DNA of 64,000 nt from SIG454 sp045646365 (GCA_045646365.1 JAZRKP010000083.1:91809-155808); one strand, 5' to 3'; shown: positions 8,489-17,533, counted from the stretch's first letter. Made by a program: numbers and translations. Notes: generated by a model not told the origin, from the sequence alone.

Positions 8489-9130
8489 ATGGGAATTTTT
8501 CGACAGATAAAGGAAGAGGTTAATCTTGTTTTTGAACGAGATCCTGCGGCAAGGAGCAGAGCGCAGGTGCTGTTGCTTTATCCGGGCGTTAGGGCTATAA
8601 TAAATTATAGAATAGCGCATAAACTTTATAATCATAAATTATATTTCCTCGCAGACTGGATTTCAAAAAGAACCAGAAGAAAAACGGGGATAGAAATTCA
8701 TCCTGCCGCTCAGATAGGTCACGGCGTTTTTATTGACCACGGTATGGGCGTTGTAATAGGTGAAACTGCTATCGTTGGGGATAACTGTACGATTTATCAA
8801 GGGGTTACTCTTGGAGGTACCGGTAAGGATAAAGGAAAGCGTCATCCTACAATCGGAAATAATGTTACTATTGGAAGCGGAGCTAAGGTTCTTGGTCCGT
8901 TTTCAGTCGGTGATAATAGTAAAATAGCCGCAAATGCGGTTGTGTTAAATGAAATTCCGCCTAACAGTACTTGTGTTGGAGTTCCGGCACATATTGTTAA
9001 ACGGGATAATATTAAAATTGCTCCTGCTAAAATTGACCTTGACCAGATTCATATTCCTGATCCTGTGTCTATGGAAATTTGTAAAATTAAGGCTGAGCTT
9101 GAAAAGATTAAAAAAGAAAGGAATGAATAA
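8489..9130 (+). CDS. cysE: Serine O-acetyltransferase
   Basis: 213 residues. Makes O-acetylserine from serine and acetyl-CoA, the first step of cysteine synthesis. It shows the short Firmicute CysE layout: an N-terminal helical part (DPAARSRAQVLLLYPG), then a left-handed hexapeptide beta helix (IEIHPAAQIGHGVFIDHGMGVVIGE near 67) with the active-site histidine in DHG and the acetyl-CoA loop GGTGKDKGKRHP near 110. The first gene of a cysE-cysS-mrnC run, a widely conserved Firmicute order. Confidence 0.95.
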   Translation: MGIFRQIKEEVNLVFERDPAARSRAQVLLLYPGVRAIINYRIAHKLYNHKLYFLADWISKRTRRKTGIEIHPAAQIGHGVFIDHGMGVVIGETAIVGDNCTIYQGVTLGGTGKDKGKRHPTIGNNVTIGSGAKVLGPFSVGDNSKIAANAVVLNEIPPNSTCVGVPAHIVKRDNIKIAPAKIDLDQIHIPDPVSMEICKIKAELEKIKKERNE

Positions 9131-9134
9131 ACGG

Positions 9135-10538
9135 ATGAAACTTTATAATACTTTAAAGAGAGATAAAGAGGAATTTAAACCAATAGAGGACGGAAAGGTA
9201 ATGATGTATTCCTGCGGTCCTACTGTTTATAATTTTTTCCATGTCGGAAACGCAAGACCGTTTATTATTTTTGATACTCTCCGCAGATATTTTGAGTATA
9301 GAGGCTATGAGGTGACCTTTGTTCAGAATTTTACGGATATTGATGATAAAATGATTAACAAGGCAAACGAACTTGGTATAACAGTTAAGGAACTTGCTGA
9401 TGAATATATTAAAGAATATTTCGTTGATGCCAAAGGCCTTGGTATAAAAGAGGCGACTTATCATCCAAGAGCTACTGAAAATATTGATGCTATTATTGAT
9501 ATAGTAAAGGATCTCGAAGAAAAAGGCTATGCCTATAATGTTGACGGAGATGTGTATTTCTCTGCAAAAAAATTCAAGGAATATGGAAAGCTTTCTCATC
9601 AGCCGCTTGAGGACCTTGAGGCGGGAGCGAGAATCAATGTAAACGAGGATAAAAATGACCCGATGGATTTTGCTCTTTGGAAAAAACAAAAAGAGGGCGA
9701 GCCTGCATGGGAGAGTCCATGGGGAATGGGCAGACCCGGCTGGCATATCGAATGTAGTGCTATGGCGAATAAGTTTCTCGCTAAAACAATAGATATTCAC
9801 AGTGGCGGTCAGGATTTGATTTTCCCTCACCACGAAAACGAAATTGCACAAAGTGAATGTGCAAATGGGTGCGTTTTTGCTAATTACTGGCTTCATAACG
9901 GATACATCAATATAGATAACAGAAAAATGTCAAAGTCTTTAGGTAATTTCTTCACAGTAAGAGAGATTGCACAGGAATTTGATTATGAAGTTATTAGATT
10001 GTTCATGCTTTCTGCTCACTACAGAAGTCCTATAAATTTCAGTAAAACCCTTATGGAAGCTGCAAGGTCAAGTATGGAACGAGTTTATACCTGCCTTGAA
10101 ACACTTGAGTTTTTGAAGGATAAAGCCGAAAAAAGTGCAATTTGCGATGCAGAACTTGAATTAAAGGGCAGAATTGATGCTCTTAAGCAGAAATATATTG
10201 ATGCAATGGATGATGATTTAAATACCGCTGATGCTATTTCGGTTATTTTTGAAATTGTTGCTGATGCGAATAAGAGTATAACCGCTGAAACAAATGCGTC
10301 ATCTGAGATTATTCAGTATATAATAAGTCTTATAAAAGAACTTGGTGGTGTTCTCGGGTTGTTTGGGAGAGAAAAGAAGGAAGAAATCAGTCCTGAAATC
10401 TCTGCATTGCTTGAGGAACGCAAAATTGCCAGAGCTGAGAAAAACTGGGCAAAATCCGATGAAATTCGTGACAAGCTTAAAGAAATGGGTGTTATTGTTA
10501 AAGATACCGCTCAAGGTCAGCAGATTACTTTTGAATAG
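9135..10538 (+). CDS. cysS: Cysteinyl-tRNA synthetase
   Basis: 467 residues, a class I synthetase that charges tRNA-Cys. Visible are the zinc and HIGH region SCGPTVYNFFHVGNARPF near 24-41, GRPGWHIECSAM near 202, the zinc ligand HHENEIAQSE near 230 and the KMSKS loop in RKMSKSLGNF near 263. The start at 9135 gives the standard MKLYNTLKRDK beginning; the frame is open further upstream but that part is the shadow of cysE. It starts 4 bp after the cysE stop. Confidence 0.96.
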   Translation: MKLYNTLKRDKEEFKPIEDGKVMMYSCGPTVYNFFHVGNARPFIIFDTLRRYFEYRGYEVTFVQNFTDIDDKMINKANELGITVKELADEYIKEYFVDAKGLGIKEATYHPRATENIDAIIDIVKDLEEKGYAYNVDGDVYFSAKKFKEYGKLSHQPLEDLEAGARINVNEDKNDPMDFALWKKQKEGEPAWESPWGMGRPGWHIECSAMANKFLAKTIDIHSGGQDLIFPHHENEIAQSECANGCVFANYWLHNGYINIDNRKMSKSLGNFFTVREIAQEFDYEVIRLFMLSAHYRSPINFSKTLMEAARSSMERVYTCLETLEFLKDKAEKSAICDAELELKGRIDALKQKYIDAMDDDLNTADAISVIFEIVADANKSITAETNASSEIIQYIISLIKELGGVLGLFGREKKEEISPEISALLEERKIARAEKNWAKSDEIRDKLKEMGVIVKDTAQGQQITFE

Positions 10539-10547
10539 AGGATTAAT

Positions 10548-10958
10548 ATGCCGTTTGATTTTTTAGAAATTTTTGATAATGACAGTAAGATACCTCTAAA
10601 TCAATATTCTGCATTGACTTTAGCTTATATAGGAGATTGTGTCTATGAGCTTTATGTAAGACTTTATGTTATAAAGGATAAGTATTATCCTGTTAAAGTT
10701 CTTCATAAAACTTCGACGAGTTATGTAAAAGCTTCTGCTCAGGCAGCGTATTTTCATAAGATTGAGGGAATACTTACTGAAGAAGAAATGTCTGTTTTTA
10801 AGCGGGGGAGAAATACAAATTCTCATCCGCCTAAAAATGCAGATTTAATCGACTATAAAATTGCAACGGGTGTTGAAACACTGATCGGTTATACATATCT
10901 TAAAGGGGACAGAGCAAGACTTATGGAATTGCTCGGACACATCAAAGACATTACATAA
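10548..10958 (+). CDS. mrnC: Mini-ribonuclease 3 (MrnC)
   Basis: 136 residues consisting only of an RNase III catalytic domain without a dsRNA-binding domain, which is the MrnC arrangement. The signature LAYIGDCVYELYVR near residue 24 carries the acidic catalytic residues, and KRGRNTNSH and DYKIATGVETLIGYTYL (near 84 and 103) complete the site. MrnC trims the ends of 23S rRNA precursor. It follows cysS by 9 bp, as in Bacillus. Confidence 0.94.
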   Translation: MPFDFLEIFDNDSKIPLNQYSALTLAYIGDCVYELYVRLYVIKDKYYPVKVLHKTSTSYVKASAQAAYFHKIEGILTEEEMSVFKRGRNTNSHPPKNADLIDYKIATGVETLIGYTYLKGDRARLMELLGHIKDIT

Positions 10959-10981
10959 CTTATAATAAAGGAATGATGTAA

Positions 10982-11824
10982 TTGTCTTTGAGAAAATATG
11001 CCTATATAATTATCGGTGCGGCAGTAATGTCGCTTTCACTCAATCTGTTTTTGATTCCGGCACGGATTGCACCGGGTGGAATAAGCGGAATTGCTACGGT
11101 TATCGGGTATTTTACAAAACTACCTGTGGGACTTATGATTTTTCTTATAAATATTCCTGTATTCATATGGGGATTCTTTGAATTTGATAAAAAGTTTTTG
11201 CTTAATTCGCTTGTAGGAACAGGCGCACTATCTTTGTTTACGGAACTTTTTTCATATTTTGTTTTACCAATAACCGATAATGAAGTTTTGCAGTCTGTGT
11301 TTGGCGGAGCATTACTTGGATTGGGTGTTGCTATTGTTTTTATGTCCGGTTCAACGACAGGTGGAACAGAGATTGTTGCTAAAATATTAAAAAAGAGGTT
11401 TCCTTATTTTTCGATAGGCATATTTATTTTGATAATTGACATACTGGTTGTCATTTTTGCAACAGTTCTTACGGGTAAATGGGAAACTTTCCTATATTCA
11501 GGACTGGCTCTTTATATCAGTACAAAAGTTATAGACGGATTGATAGACGGTCTTAATTTTGCAAAAATGGCACTGATTATTTCTGATTATCCCTGCGAAA
11601 TAGAACAGGAAATATATCGCCTTGTGGAAAGAGGGACAACAGAGATACTTGCATATTCTAATTTTACAAAAAAAGACAAGCGTATTGTTATGTGTATTGT
11701 TAGACCAGGTGAAATAGTTAAAATTAAAGAAATTGTAAAAAAAATAGACGAAAAGTCATTTTTAATAGTTGCAGATGCCAGAGAGGTTTTAGGACAAGGT
11801 TTCAGGTCTGGGGATGTGACTTAA
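10982..11824 (+). CDS. YitT-family membrane protein
   Basis: 280 residues with five or six hydrophobic segments in the first ~200 residues (YitT_membrane) and a C-terminal cytosolic DUF2179 domain (TEILAYSNFTKKDKRIVMCIVRPGE near 212). The family motif LIPARIAPGGISGIATV is near residue 24 and SGSTTGGTEI near 122. It starts with TTG, with AAAGGA upstream; no ATG fits. The molecular role of the family is unknown. It is 23 bp after mrnC and may share its transcript. Confidence 0.85.
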   Translation: MSLRKYAYIIIGAAVMSLSLNLFLIPARIAPGGISGIATVIGYFTKLPVGLMIFLINIPVFIWGFFEFDKKFLLNSLVGTGALSLFTELFSYFVLPITDNEVLQSVFGGALLGLGVAIVFMSGSTTGGTEIVAKILKKRFPYFSIGIFILIIDILVVIFATVLTGKWETFLYSGLALYISTKVIDGLIDGLNFAKMALIISDYPCEIEQEIYRLVERGTTEILAYSNFTKKDKRIVMCIVRPGEIVKIKEIVKKIDEKSFLIVADAREVLGQGFRSGDVT

Positions 11825-11852
11825 ATAAATTCAAGCAGAAAGGATTTAAATA

Positions 11853-12701
11853 ATGGAACAGGAAAAGATTAAAAAGTTAAGCCTTGCGGCAGCAAGGATA
11901 AGAAAAATGGCACTTGAAGGTGTTTATAGCGCAAAGGCAGGACATCCGGGCGGCTCTCTCTCAATTGCAGATATTTTGGCATATTTGTATTATGAGGAAA
12001 TTAAAATAACAAAAGAAAACTGTAAATCTCCGGACAGAAACAGATTTGTACTTTCAAAAGGTCATTGTGCACCTGCTCTTTACGGGGCGTTAGCTGAAAT
12101 TGGTGTTATTCCTGCTGAGGATATTAAAACATTAAGACATATAGACAGTTATCTTCAGGGGCATCCTGACATGAAGGGAACAGACGGAATTGATATGTCC
12201 ACAGGGTCACTTGGTCAGGGAATAAGTGCGGCTAACGGTATGGCTCTTGCTGCAAAGCTTGATAATAAAGATTATAGAGTTTACACTATTTTAGGTGATG
12301 GTGAACTTGAAGAAGGTCAGGTTTGGGAAGCAGCTATGTTTGCACCTCATTATAAGCTTGACAACCTTACTGCATTTATTGACTTCAATGGTCTCCAGAT
12401 TGACGGAGATATAACAAAAGTTATGAATCCGTGTCCTATTGATGAAAAGTTTAAAGCTTTTGGATGGAATGTAATCGTTATTGATGCACACGATTATACT
12501 CAGATAGAGGCGGCGGTTAATGCTGCAAAAGAGACAAAGGGAAAACCAACTGCAATTATTGCAAAAAGTATAAAAGGTAAAGGTGTTTCCTTTATGGAAA
12601 ATAAAGCAGAGTGGCATGGTGCTGCTCCTAATGAAGAACAGTACAATCAGGCGATTGCTGAACTTGACGAATACATAAAGACTGTGGGAGGCGAAAACTA
12701 A
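11853..12701 (+). CDS. Transketolase, N-terminal (TPP-binding) subunit
   Basis: 282 residues corresponding to the first third of a classical transketolase. The TPP/metal motif GDGELEEGQVWEAAMFA spans about 149-165 and ends with FNGLQIDG. HPGGSLSIADIL near 30 and SKGHCAPALYGAL near 68 are also typical. It acts with the C-terminal subunit encoded next to link pentose phosphates and glycolysis. The stop overlaps the next start (TAATG), so the two chains are made in equal amounts. The split form is common in clostridia and archaea. Confidence 0.94.
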   Translation: MEQEKIKKLSLAAARIRKMALEGVYSAKAGHPGGSLSIADILAYLYYEEIKITKENCKSPDRNRFVLSKGHCAPALYGALAEIGVIPAEDIKTLRHIDSYLQGHPDMKGTDGIDMSTGSLGQGISAANGMALAAKLDNKDYRVYTILGDGELEEGQVWEAAMFAPHYKLDNLTAFIDFNGLQIDGDITKVMNPCPIDEKFKAFGWNVIVIDAHDYTQIEAAVNAAKETKGKPTAIIAKSIKGKGVSFMENKAEWHGAAPNEEQYNQAIAELDEYIKTVGGEN

Positions 12702-13651
12702 TGGGATACAATATTGGAGATAAGATTGCAACTCGAGAAGCATACGGAAAAGCTTTGGCTGAATTTGGTGCTAATGAAAATATAGTTGTTTTGGACGCTG
12801 ACCTTTCTAAGTCAACAAAGACAGATTCCTTTAAGAAAACTTATCCTGAACGATTCATAAATATGGGTATCGCAGAAGGAAATATGATGTCAACTGCGGC
12901 AGGCCTTGCGTCTTGTGGTAAGATTGTTTTTGCAAGCTCCTTTGCAATGTTTGCTGCAGGCAGAGCCTTTGAACAGATAAGAAACTCAATAGGATACCCT
13001 AAACTAAATGTTAAAATCGGTGCAACTCATGCGGGAATTTCTGTTGGTGAAGATGGTGCAACACACCAGTGTCTTGAAGATTTGGGAATTATGAGAACTA
13101 TCCCGAATATGATTATCCTGAATCCTGCAGATGCGACAGAATCAAGGCTTGCTGTTAAGGCTGCAATAGAATATGACGGACCTGTTTATTTAAGATTCGG
13201 CAGACTTGCAGTTCCTACAATCTTTGACGATACATATGATTTCCAGATTGGTAAAGGCGTATATCTTAAACAAGGAACGGATGTTACGATTATTGCGACA
13301 GGACTCATGGTTCCTGAGGCAATCCGTGCTGCTGAAATTCTTGAAACAGAGGGGATAAATGCGGCTGTTATCAATATGGCAACAATTAAGCCGATAGACA
13401 GAGAAATTATTATTGATGCTGCAAAGAAAACAGGTGCGATTGTAACTGCGGAAGAACATAATATTATTGGTGGTTTGGGCAGCGCTGTTGCTGAGGTTGT
13501 TGGCGAAGAATGTCCTGTTCCTGTATTAAGAGTCGGAACAAAAGATGTGTTTGGTCGTTCAGGAAACCCGGCGGCACTCCTTAAACTTTACGGATTAGAT
13601 GCTGATACTATTGTTAAAACTGCAATGGATGCAATAGAGAAAAAGAAATAA
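12701..13651 (+). CDS. Transketolase, C-terminal subunit
   Basis: 316 residues: the pyrimidine-binding domain (VVLDADLSKST near 28, NMGIAEGNMMSTAAGLA near 53-69 with the catalytic glutamate) and the C-terminal domain (TIIATGLMVPEAIRAAEIL near 196, AEEHNIIGGLGSAVAEV near 252). It completes the two-subunit enzyme. It could be confused with the DXPS synthase C-terminus, but its length and the upstream partner favour transketolase. Confidence 0.93.
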   Translation: MGYNIGDKIATREAYGKALAEFGANENIVVLDADLSKSTKTDSFKKTYPERFINMGIAEGNMMSTAAGLASCGKIVFASSFAMFAAGRAFEQIRNSIGYPKLNVKIGATHAGISVGEDGATHQCLEDLGIMRTIPNMIILNPADATESRLAVKAAIEYDGPVYLRFGRLAVPTIFDDTYDFQIGKGVYLKQGTDVTIIATGLMVPEAIRAAEILETEGINAAVINMATIKPIDREIIIDAAKKTGAIVTAEEHNIIGGLGSAVAEVVGEECPVPVLRVGTKDVFGRSGNPAALLKLYGLDADTIVKTAMDAIEKKK

Positions 13652-13656
13652 TTTTA

Positions 13657-13684
13657 CAGAGTGCTGCTATGCAGCACTCTGTTT
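13657..13684 (+). terminator. Perfect hairpin between transketolase and two-component genes
   Basis: An 11-bp perfect stem (CAGAGTGCTGC / GCAGCACTCTG) with a 3-nt loop begins 5 bp after the transketolase stop. Only TTT follows, so it may terminate weakly, act as a 3' stabiliser or let some transcription continue into the regulator gene 16 bp later. Confidence 0.65.
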
Positions 13685-13699
13685 CAAACGGAGGCAAAT

Positions 13700-14389
13700 A
13701 TGAAAGAATATAAAATGCTCATTGTTGAAGATGATTTGAATATTTGTGAGCTTGTAAGCTTATATGCCAAGAAAGAGGGATATATTGTTTCGATTGCTAA
13801 CGATGGAGATGATGCGATTGAAAAATTTAATATTGAGAGTCCGTCTATAATTATTCTGGATATAATGCTTCCTAAAAAAGATGGCTTGGAAGTTTGTCGG
13901 GAAATAAGAGAAAAAAGCTCTGTGCCGATTATTATGCTGACCGCAAGAGGTGAAACTTTCGATAAAGTACACGGTCTTGAAATAGGTGCTGATGACTATA
14001 TGGTTAAGCCTTTTGAAATGAAAGAGCTTATGGCAAGAGTAAAGGCGGTTCTTAGAAGAAGTGATAATAAAAACGAGGAGAGTAAGAGTGCTGAAATTTC
14101 TCTTGGTGAATTGAAAATTGACCAGACTAAGCACGAGGTTTCTATAAAAGGAAAACAAATTTCTCTACCATTGAAAGAGTTTGAATTACTGACATTTTTT
14201 ATGCAAAATGTTGGCAAGGTTTTCTCCAGAGAGCAGTTGCTTGAAAAAATCTGGGGTTATGAATTTGTTAAAGACAGCAGAACAGTTGATGTTCATATAA
14301 AACGATTGAGGGAAAAGATAGAGGGACCGCAAAATCCGTGGAAAATACATACGGTGTGGCGGGTTGGCTATAAATTTGAAATGAAGTAG
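13700..14389 (+). CDS. OmpR/PhoB-family response regulator
   Basis: 229 residues. The receiver domain has the acidic pair EDD at 10-12, phospho-acceptor D54 in ILDIMLPKKDG, and lysine in VKPFEMKEL near 107. The winged-helix output domain occupies the last ~95 residues (LPLKEFELLTFFMQNVGKVFSREQLLEKIWG, then SRTVDVHIKRLREKI). The start at 13700 follows ACGGAGG. It is 8 bp upstream of the kinase gene and the likely regulator of htrA, on the evidence of 11-nt repeats at 15831. Confidence 0.93.
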   Translation: MKEYKMLIVEDDLNICELVSLYAKKEGYIVSIANDGDDAIEKFNIESPSIIILDIMLPKKDGLEVCREIREKSSVPIIMLTARGETFDKVHGLEIGADDYMVKPFEMKELMARVKAVLRRSDNKNEESKSAEISLGELKIDQTKHEVSIKGKQISLPLKEFELLTFFMQNVGKVFSREQLLEKIWGYEFVKDSRTVDVHIKRLREKIEGPQNPWKIHTVWRVGYKFEMK

Positions 14390-14397
14390 TGGTGTAG

Positions 14398-15828
14398 ATG
14401 TTCAGAAAAACTATATTTACTAATATGATGTATATAACAATGATTACAGTTGTTATAGGAACAATTTTCCTGACAATTCTTCAATCGTTTCTCTTAACAC
14501 AATATATGAAAACCAGCAGCGTTGCGAAGTTGAAGAAAGATGCACAGACAATAGTCAGGGTTGTAAATGACGAGGGAACTCTTAATAGTCAGTATATAAA
14601 GGATTTTCTTGAAGGATTTTCGGAAAGTTCTGACTATAACATTATCATTGTTGATAAAATGGGGAGAATTGCACTTGAAATTGCAACAGGTGAAGAGTTT
14701 AACAGGAAAACAAAATATATTGATAAGAGTTATCTTAGAGGGAGAGAATATACATTAAGAGGGAATCTGGACGGAATGTTCAAAACAGAAATGGATATTT
14801 ATGTTACTCCTATTGTTCAGGCTGATACATCAGGACAGTATTCTGTTCTTGGCGAAATTATAATCAGTACCCCTCAACCAACACAAAACGCTATCAATAA
14901 GCAAATTATGAGGATAGCAATATATTCAACATCCATAGTTCTGATTCTTGCATTTATGTTCGCATACTATTCGGCAGGGAAAATAATAAGACCAATAAAA
15001 ATAATTGGTGAAAGTGCAAATAATTTTGCGAAAGGTGAATTCGAATCAAGAGTTCAACTCAGTAAAAGTGAAAGTCGGATTAAAGAACTAAACGAGCTTG
15101 CTGAAACCTTTAATAATATGGCGTTTGAACTTGAAAGATTTGAGGAAATACGAGATAATTTTGTATCAGATGTCTCCCACGAACTAAGGACACCTATGAC
15201 AACAATTACAGGGTTTGTTGAGGCGATTCTTGATGGAACAATTCCGCCTGACAGAGAAGAAGAATATCTGAAAATTGTCTATGAGGAGTGTAAACGATTA
15301 TCAAGACTTGTTAATTCTTTTCTTGATGTTACAAGAAATCTTAATCAGAAAATCAATTTGGATATATCAAGTTTCGATATAAACAGACTTATTACTCAAA
15401 CAGTTGTCGGGTTTGAAAAAAAGATTGACGATAAAAATATAATTGTAAATATTAATCTATGTGATGACTATTGTGCTGTTAAGGCCGACAAGGACGCAAT
15501 CCAGAGAGTTATAACAAACTTGTTGGATAATGCGGTTAAATTCACAACAGAAAATGGAGAAATAGTCATAAAGGTTACCGAAAAACAGAACGAATATGAA
15601 ATATCTGTAAAAAATACGGGAACTGGCTTTTCACCTGAAGAGGGTAAGTTTATTTTTGAAAGATTTTATAAAAAGGATAAATCCCGTTCGGATAACAAAG
15701 AAGGAACAGGTATTGGCTTATATATTGTTAAATCAATTATAAATAGACACGGTAAATCAATAATTGCGACAGGTGCAGAGGGTGAGTTTGCTGAATTTAA
15801 ATTTGCACTTGAGAAAGGTGAAATTTAA
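14398..15828 (+). CDS. Membrane sensor histidine kinase (HAMP, HisKA, HATPase)
   Basis: 476 residues. Transmembrane helices near 12-33 and 176-196 bracket an ~140-residue extracytoplasmic sensor. A HAMP linker follows, then the dimerisation box with H261 in SDVSHELRTP, then N box NLLDNAVKFT and G box GTGIGLYIVKSI. It should autophosphorylate and pass the phosphate to the regulator encoded just before it. The extracellular domain gives no recognisable ligand. With htrA downstream, envelope protein stress is the probable input. Confidence 0.93.
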   Translation: MFRKTIFTNMMYITMITVVIGTIFLTILQSFLLTQYMKTSSVAKLKKDAQTIVRVVNDEGTLNSQYIKDFLEGFSESSDYNIIIVDKMGRIALEIATGEEFNRKTKYIDKSYLRGREYTLRGNLDGMFKTEMDIYVTPIVQADTSGQYSVLGEIIISTPQPTQNAINKQIMRIAIYSTSIVLILAFMFAYYSAGKIIRPIKIIGESANNFAKGEFESRVQLSKSESRIKELNELAETFNNMAFELERFEEIRDNFVSDVSHELRTPMTTITGFVEAILDGTIPPDREEEYLKIVYEECKRLSRLVNSFLDVTRNLNQKINLDISSFDINRLITQTVVGFEKKIDDKNIIVNINLCDDYCAVKADKDAIQRVITNLLDNAVKFTTENGEIVIKVTEKQNEYEISVKNTGTGFSPEEGKFIFERFYKKDKSRSDNKEGTGIGLYIVKSIINRHGKSIIATGAEGEFAEFKFALEKGEI

Positions 15829-15830
15829 AG

Positions 15831-15857
15831 TTCACAAAAAATACACATTTAATTCAC
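15831..15857 (+). promoter_or_regulatory. Three 11-nt-spaced direct repeats upstream of htrA
   Basis: TTCAC at 15831, TACAC at 15842 and TTCAC at 15853 recur at exactly 11-nt intervals, one helical turn. That is the usual arrangement of sites for OmpR-type regulators. They begin just after the kinase stop and lie about 60-85 bp before the htrA start. A likely -10 (TAGTAT or TATTTT) lies at about 15876-15888. Binding by the neighbouring regulator is inferred. Confidence 0.5.
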
Positions 15858-15917
15858 TTAAAAATAACATAAGATTAGTATTATTTTATTATTAAAAAGT
15901 CAGAAAGGAAAATGTAT

Positions 15918-17105
15918 ATGAGTAAACTTTTTGGATTTAATAGAAAAGCTGAGATGAGCGAAACTTGTGAGAAAAATGTAAATAAAAAGAAAATATATAC
16001 AACTATTATTGCACTTGTACTCAATGTTGCGATTGTATCAGCAGGGTTTGCTACAGGTTTTTTCTTTGGAGACACCGCAAGCGGAGTTACTAAAGTGACA
16101 GCCGAACTAAATGTTGTTGAGAATGAAGAAAATGACGAGACAAGAAGAGTCCTTACAACACAGGAAGTTGCAAAACTTGTTGGTCCGTCAGTTGTTGGAA
16201 TTGTTTCAGAGGTAACCGTTGCAGATTTTTTCTGGGGAACTGAAGGTGTTTCCGAGTCATCAGGTTCTGGAATTATTTTCAAAAAGGATGGAAGCTTTTA
16301 TTATATAATTACTAACAACCATGTTGTTGAAAATGCGTCAAAAGTATCAATACAGATTGCGGGCGATACCACATACGAGGGAGAAATTGTAGGAACTGAT
16401 GCAAATACTGACCTTGCAGTTGTTAAAATATCAACAAAAGATGAATTGTCGGTTGCGAAGTTTGGCGACTCCTCAAAGATTGAGGTTGGTGAACGAGCTA
16501 TCGCAATAGGAAATCCGCTCGGAATGGAGTTCTTTGGTTCTATAACACAAGGTATTATCAGTGCGACAAATCGTAAGGTTAAGATGAGCGAGAATCTTAC
16601 TATGAATTATATTCAGACAGATGCGGCTATAAACAGCGGTAACAGTGGTGGCGCATTGGTAAATGCTTACGGCGAGGTAATCGGTGTTAATTCAGCTAAA
16701 ATTTCGTCCTCATCAGTAGAGGGAATGGGATTTGCAATCCCTATTTCTGAGGCAGAGGTTGTTGCTAATGATTTAGTGAAATATGGCTATGTTAAAGGAA
16801 GGCCTGTTATTGGAATCACAACAGTAGATGTTACTGCAAGTGTTGCAAAGCGTTACGGCTGGCCTGAGGGTATTTGGGTTAATTCAATTACTCCAGGAAG
16901 CGGTGCTCAGCAGGGTGGTCTGATGCGCGGAGATATTATTATTGAAGCTAATGGCGAAAAAGTAAGGTCAAACACAGAGCTCAATTCAATAAAGAACAAA
17001 TTTAAACCGGGAGATAATCTTAAACTTAAAGTTTACAGAGAAAACAAGGGGGAGATTTCTGTAAGTGTTAAGTTGTCGGAAGATAACCCTTTAAACAGTA
17101 AATAA
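15918..17105 (+). CDS. HtrA/DegP-like membrane-anchored serine protease
   Basis: 395 residues. One transmembrane anchor (about 26-49), then a trypsin-like domain with the triad H135 (NNHVVENA), D165 (NTDLAVVK) and S243 (NSGNSGGAL), and one C-terminal PDZ domain (about 300-390, with SGAQQGGLMRGDIIIEANGE). It degrades or refolds damaged exported proteins at the outer face of the membrane. The start at 15918 is preferred over 15912 because AAGGAA is only 1-2 nt from the latter. It sits directly after the two-component genes, in the manner of CssRS-controlled HtrA in Bacillus. Confidence 0.93.
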   Translation: MSKLFGFNRKAEMSETCEKNVNKKKIYTTIIALVLNVAIVSAGFATGFFFGDTASGVTKVTAELNVVENEENDETRRVLTTQEVAKLVGPSVVGIVSEVTVADFFWGTEGVSESSGSGIIFKKDGSFYYIITNNHVVENASKVSIQIAGDTTYEGEIVGTDANTDLAVVKISTKDELSVAKFGDSSKIEVGERAIAIGNPLGMEFFGSITQGIISATNRKVKMSENLTMNYIQTDAAINSGNSGGALVNAYGEVIGVNSAKISSSSVEGMGFAIPISEAEVVANDLVKYGYVKGRPVIGITTVDVTASVAKRYGWPEGIWVNSITPGSGAQQGGLMRGDIIIEANGEKVRSNTELNSIKNKFKPGDNLKLKVYRENKGEISVSVKLSEDNPLNSK

Positions 17106-17111
17106 AACAGT

Positions 17112-17139
17112 AAACCCCGTCCTTAAATGGACGGGGTTT
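17112..17139 (+). terminator. Terminator hairpin after htrA
   Basis: Perfect 11-bp stem (AAACCCCGTCC / GGACGGGGTTT) with a 6-nt loop, 6 bp after the htrA stop. The following T run is short (AAATTT). Confidence 0.75.
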
Positions 17140-17149
17140 AAATTTGACA

Positions 17150-17181
17150 AATAAAAAAACTTGACGATATTTCGTCAAGTT
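17150..17181 (-). terminator. Intrinsic terminator of rpsT
   Basis: On the minus strand a 10-bp stem AACTTGACGA / TCGTCAAGTT with a 4-nt loop is followed by a T-rich tract, 11 bp after the rpsT stop. Confidence 0.88.
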
Positions 17182-17191
17182 TTATAGTTAA

Positions 17192-17452
17192 CTAAGCAAT
17201 CTTGTTAAGCATTGCAGCGTACTGGCTCTTTCTACGAGCAGCTGTATTCTTATGAAGAATACCCTTTGCAACAGCCTGGTCAGTCTTCTTAACAACAAAA
17301 GAATATGCAACAGAGGCAGATTCTTTGCCCTCGTTAAGAGCAGCTTCGAACTTCTTTATAGCAGTTTTGAGCTGAGATTTAACCATCTGATTCTGAAGTG
17401 TCTTAGTCTTAATAACTTTAACTCTCTTTTTTGCTGATTTGATATTAGGCAT
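17192..17452 (-). CDS. rpsT: 30S ribosomal protein S20
   Basis: 86 residues, lysine-rich and helical throughout. It opens MPNIKSAKKRVKV and ends with KNTAARRKSQYAAMLNKIA, both characteristic of bS20, which binds 16S rRNA in the small subunit body. The start at 17452 has the near-perfect site GGAGGTGAT; the longer frame is leader. It is one of few housekeeping genes on the minus strand here and stands alone with its own promoter and terminator. Confidence 0.96.
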   Translation of the reverse strand: MPNIKSAKKRVKVIKTKTLQNQMVKSQLKTAIKKFEAALNEGKESASVAYSFVVKKTDQAVAKGILHKNTAARRKSQYAAMLNKIA

Positions 17453-17504
17453 AATATCACCTCCGTTATCTAAATTTGACAGATTTCTCACATCAGTATT
17501 TTCT

Positions 17505-17533
17505 ATTCTAACATAAACTTTATAAAAATGCAA
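17505..17533 (-). promoter_or_regulatory. Promoter of rpsT
   Basis: Reading the minus strand, TTGCAT and TAGAAT are separated by 17 nt. The promoter ends 52 bp before the rpsT start. Confidence 0.65.

Noticed and set aside
9153..9896. 247-residue minus-strand ORF
   Set aside because: It lies fully inside cysS on the opposite strand, with no ribosome site and no recognisable domain.
11853..13651. Split transketolase as a broken gene
   Set aside because: The split lies at the usual domain boundary with a TAATG junction, the normal arrangement in many clostridia and archaea.
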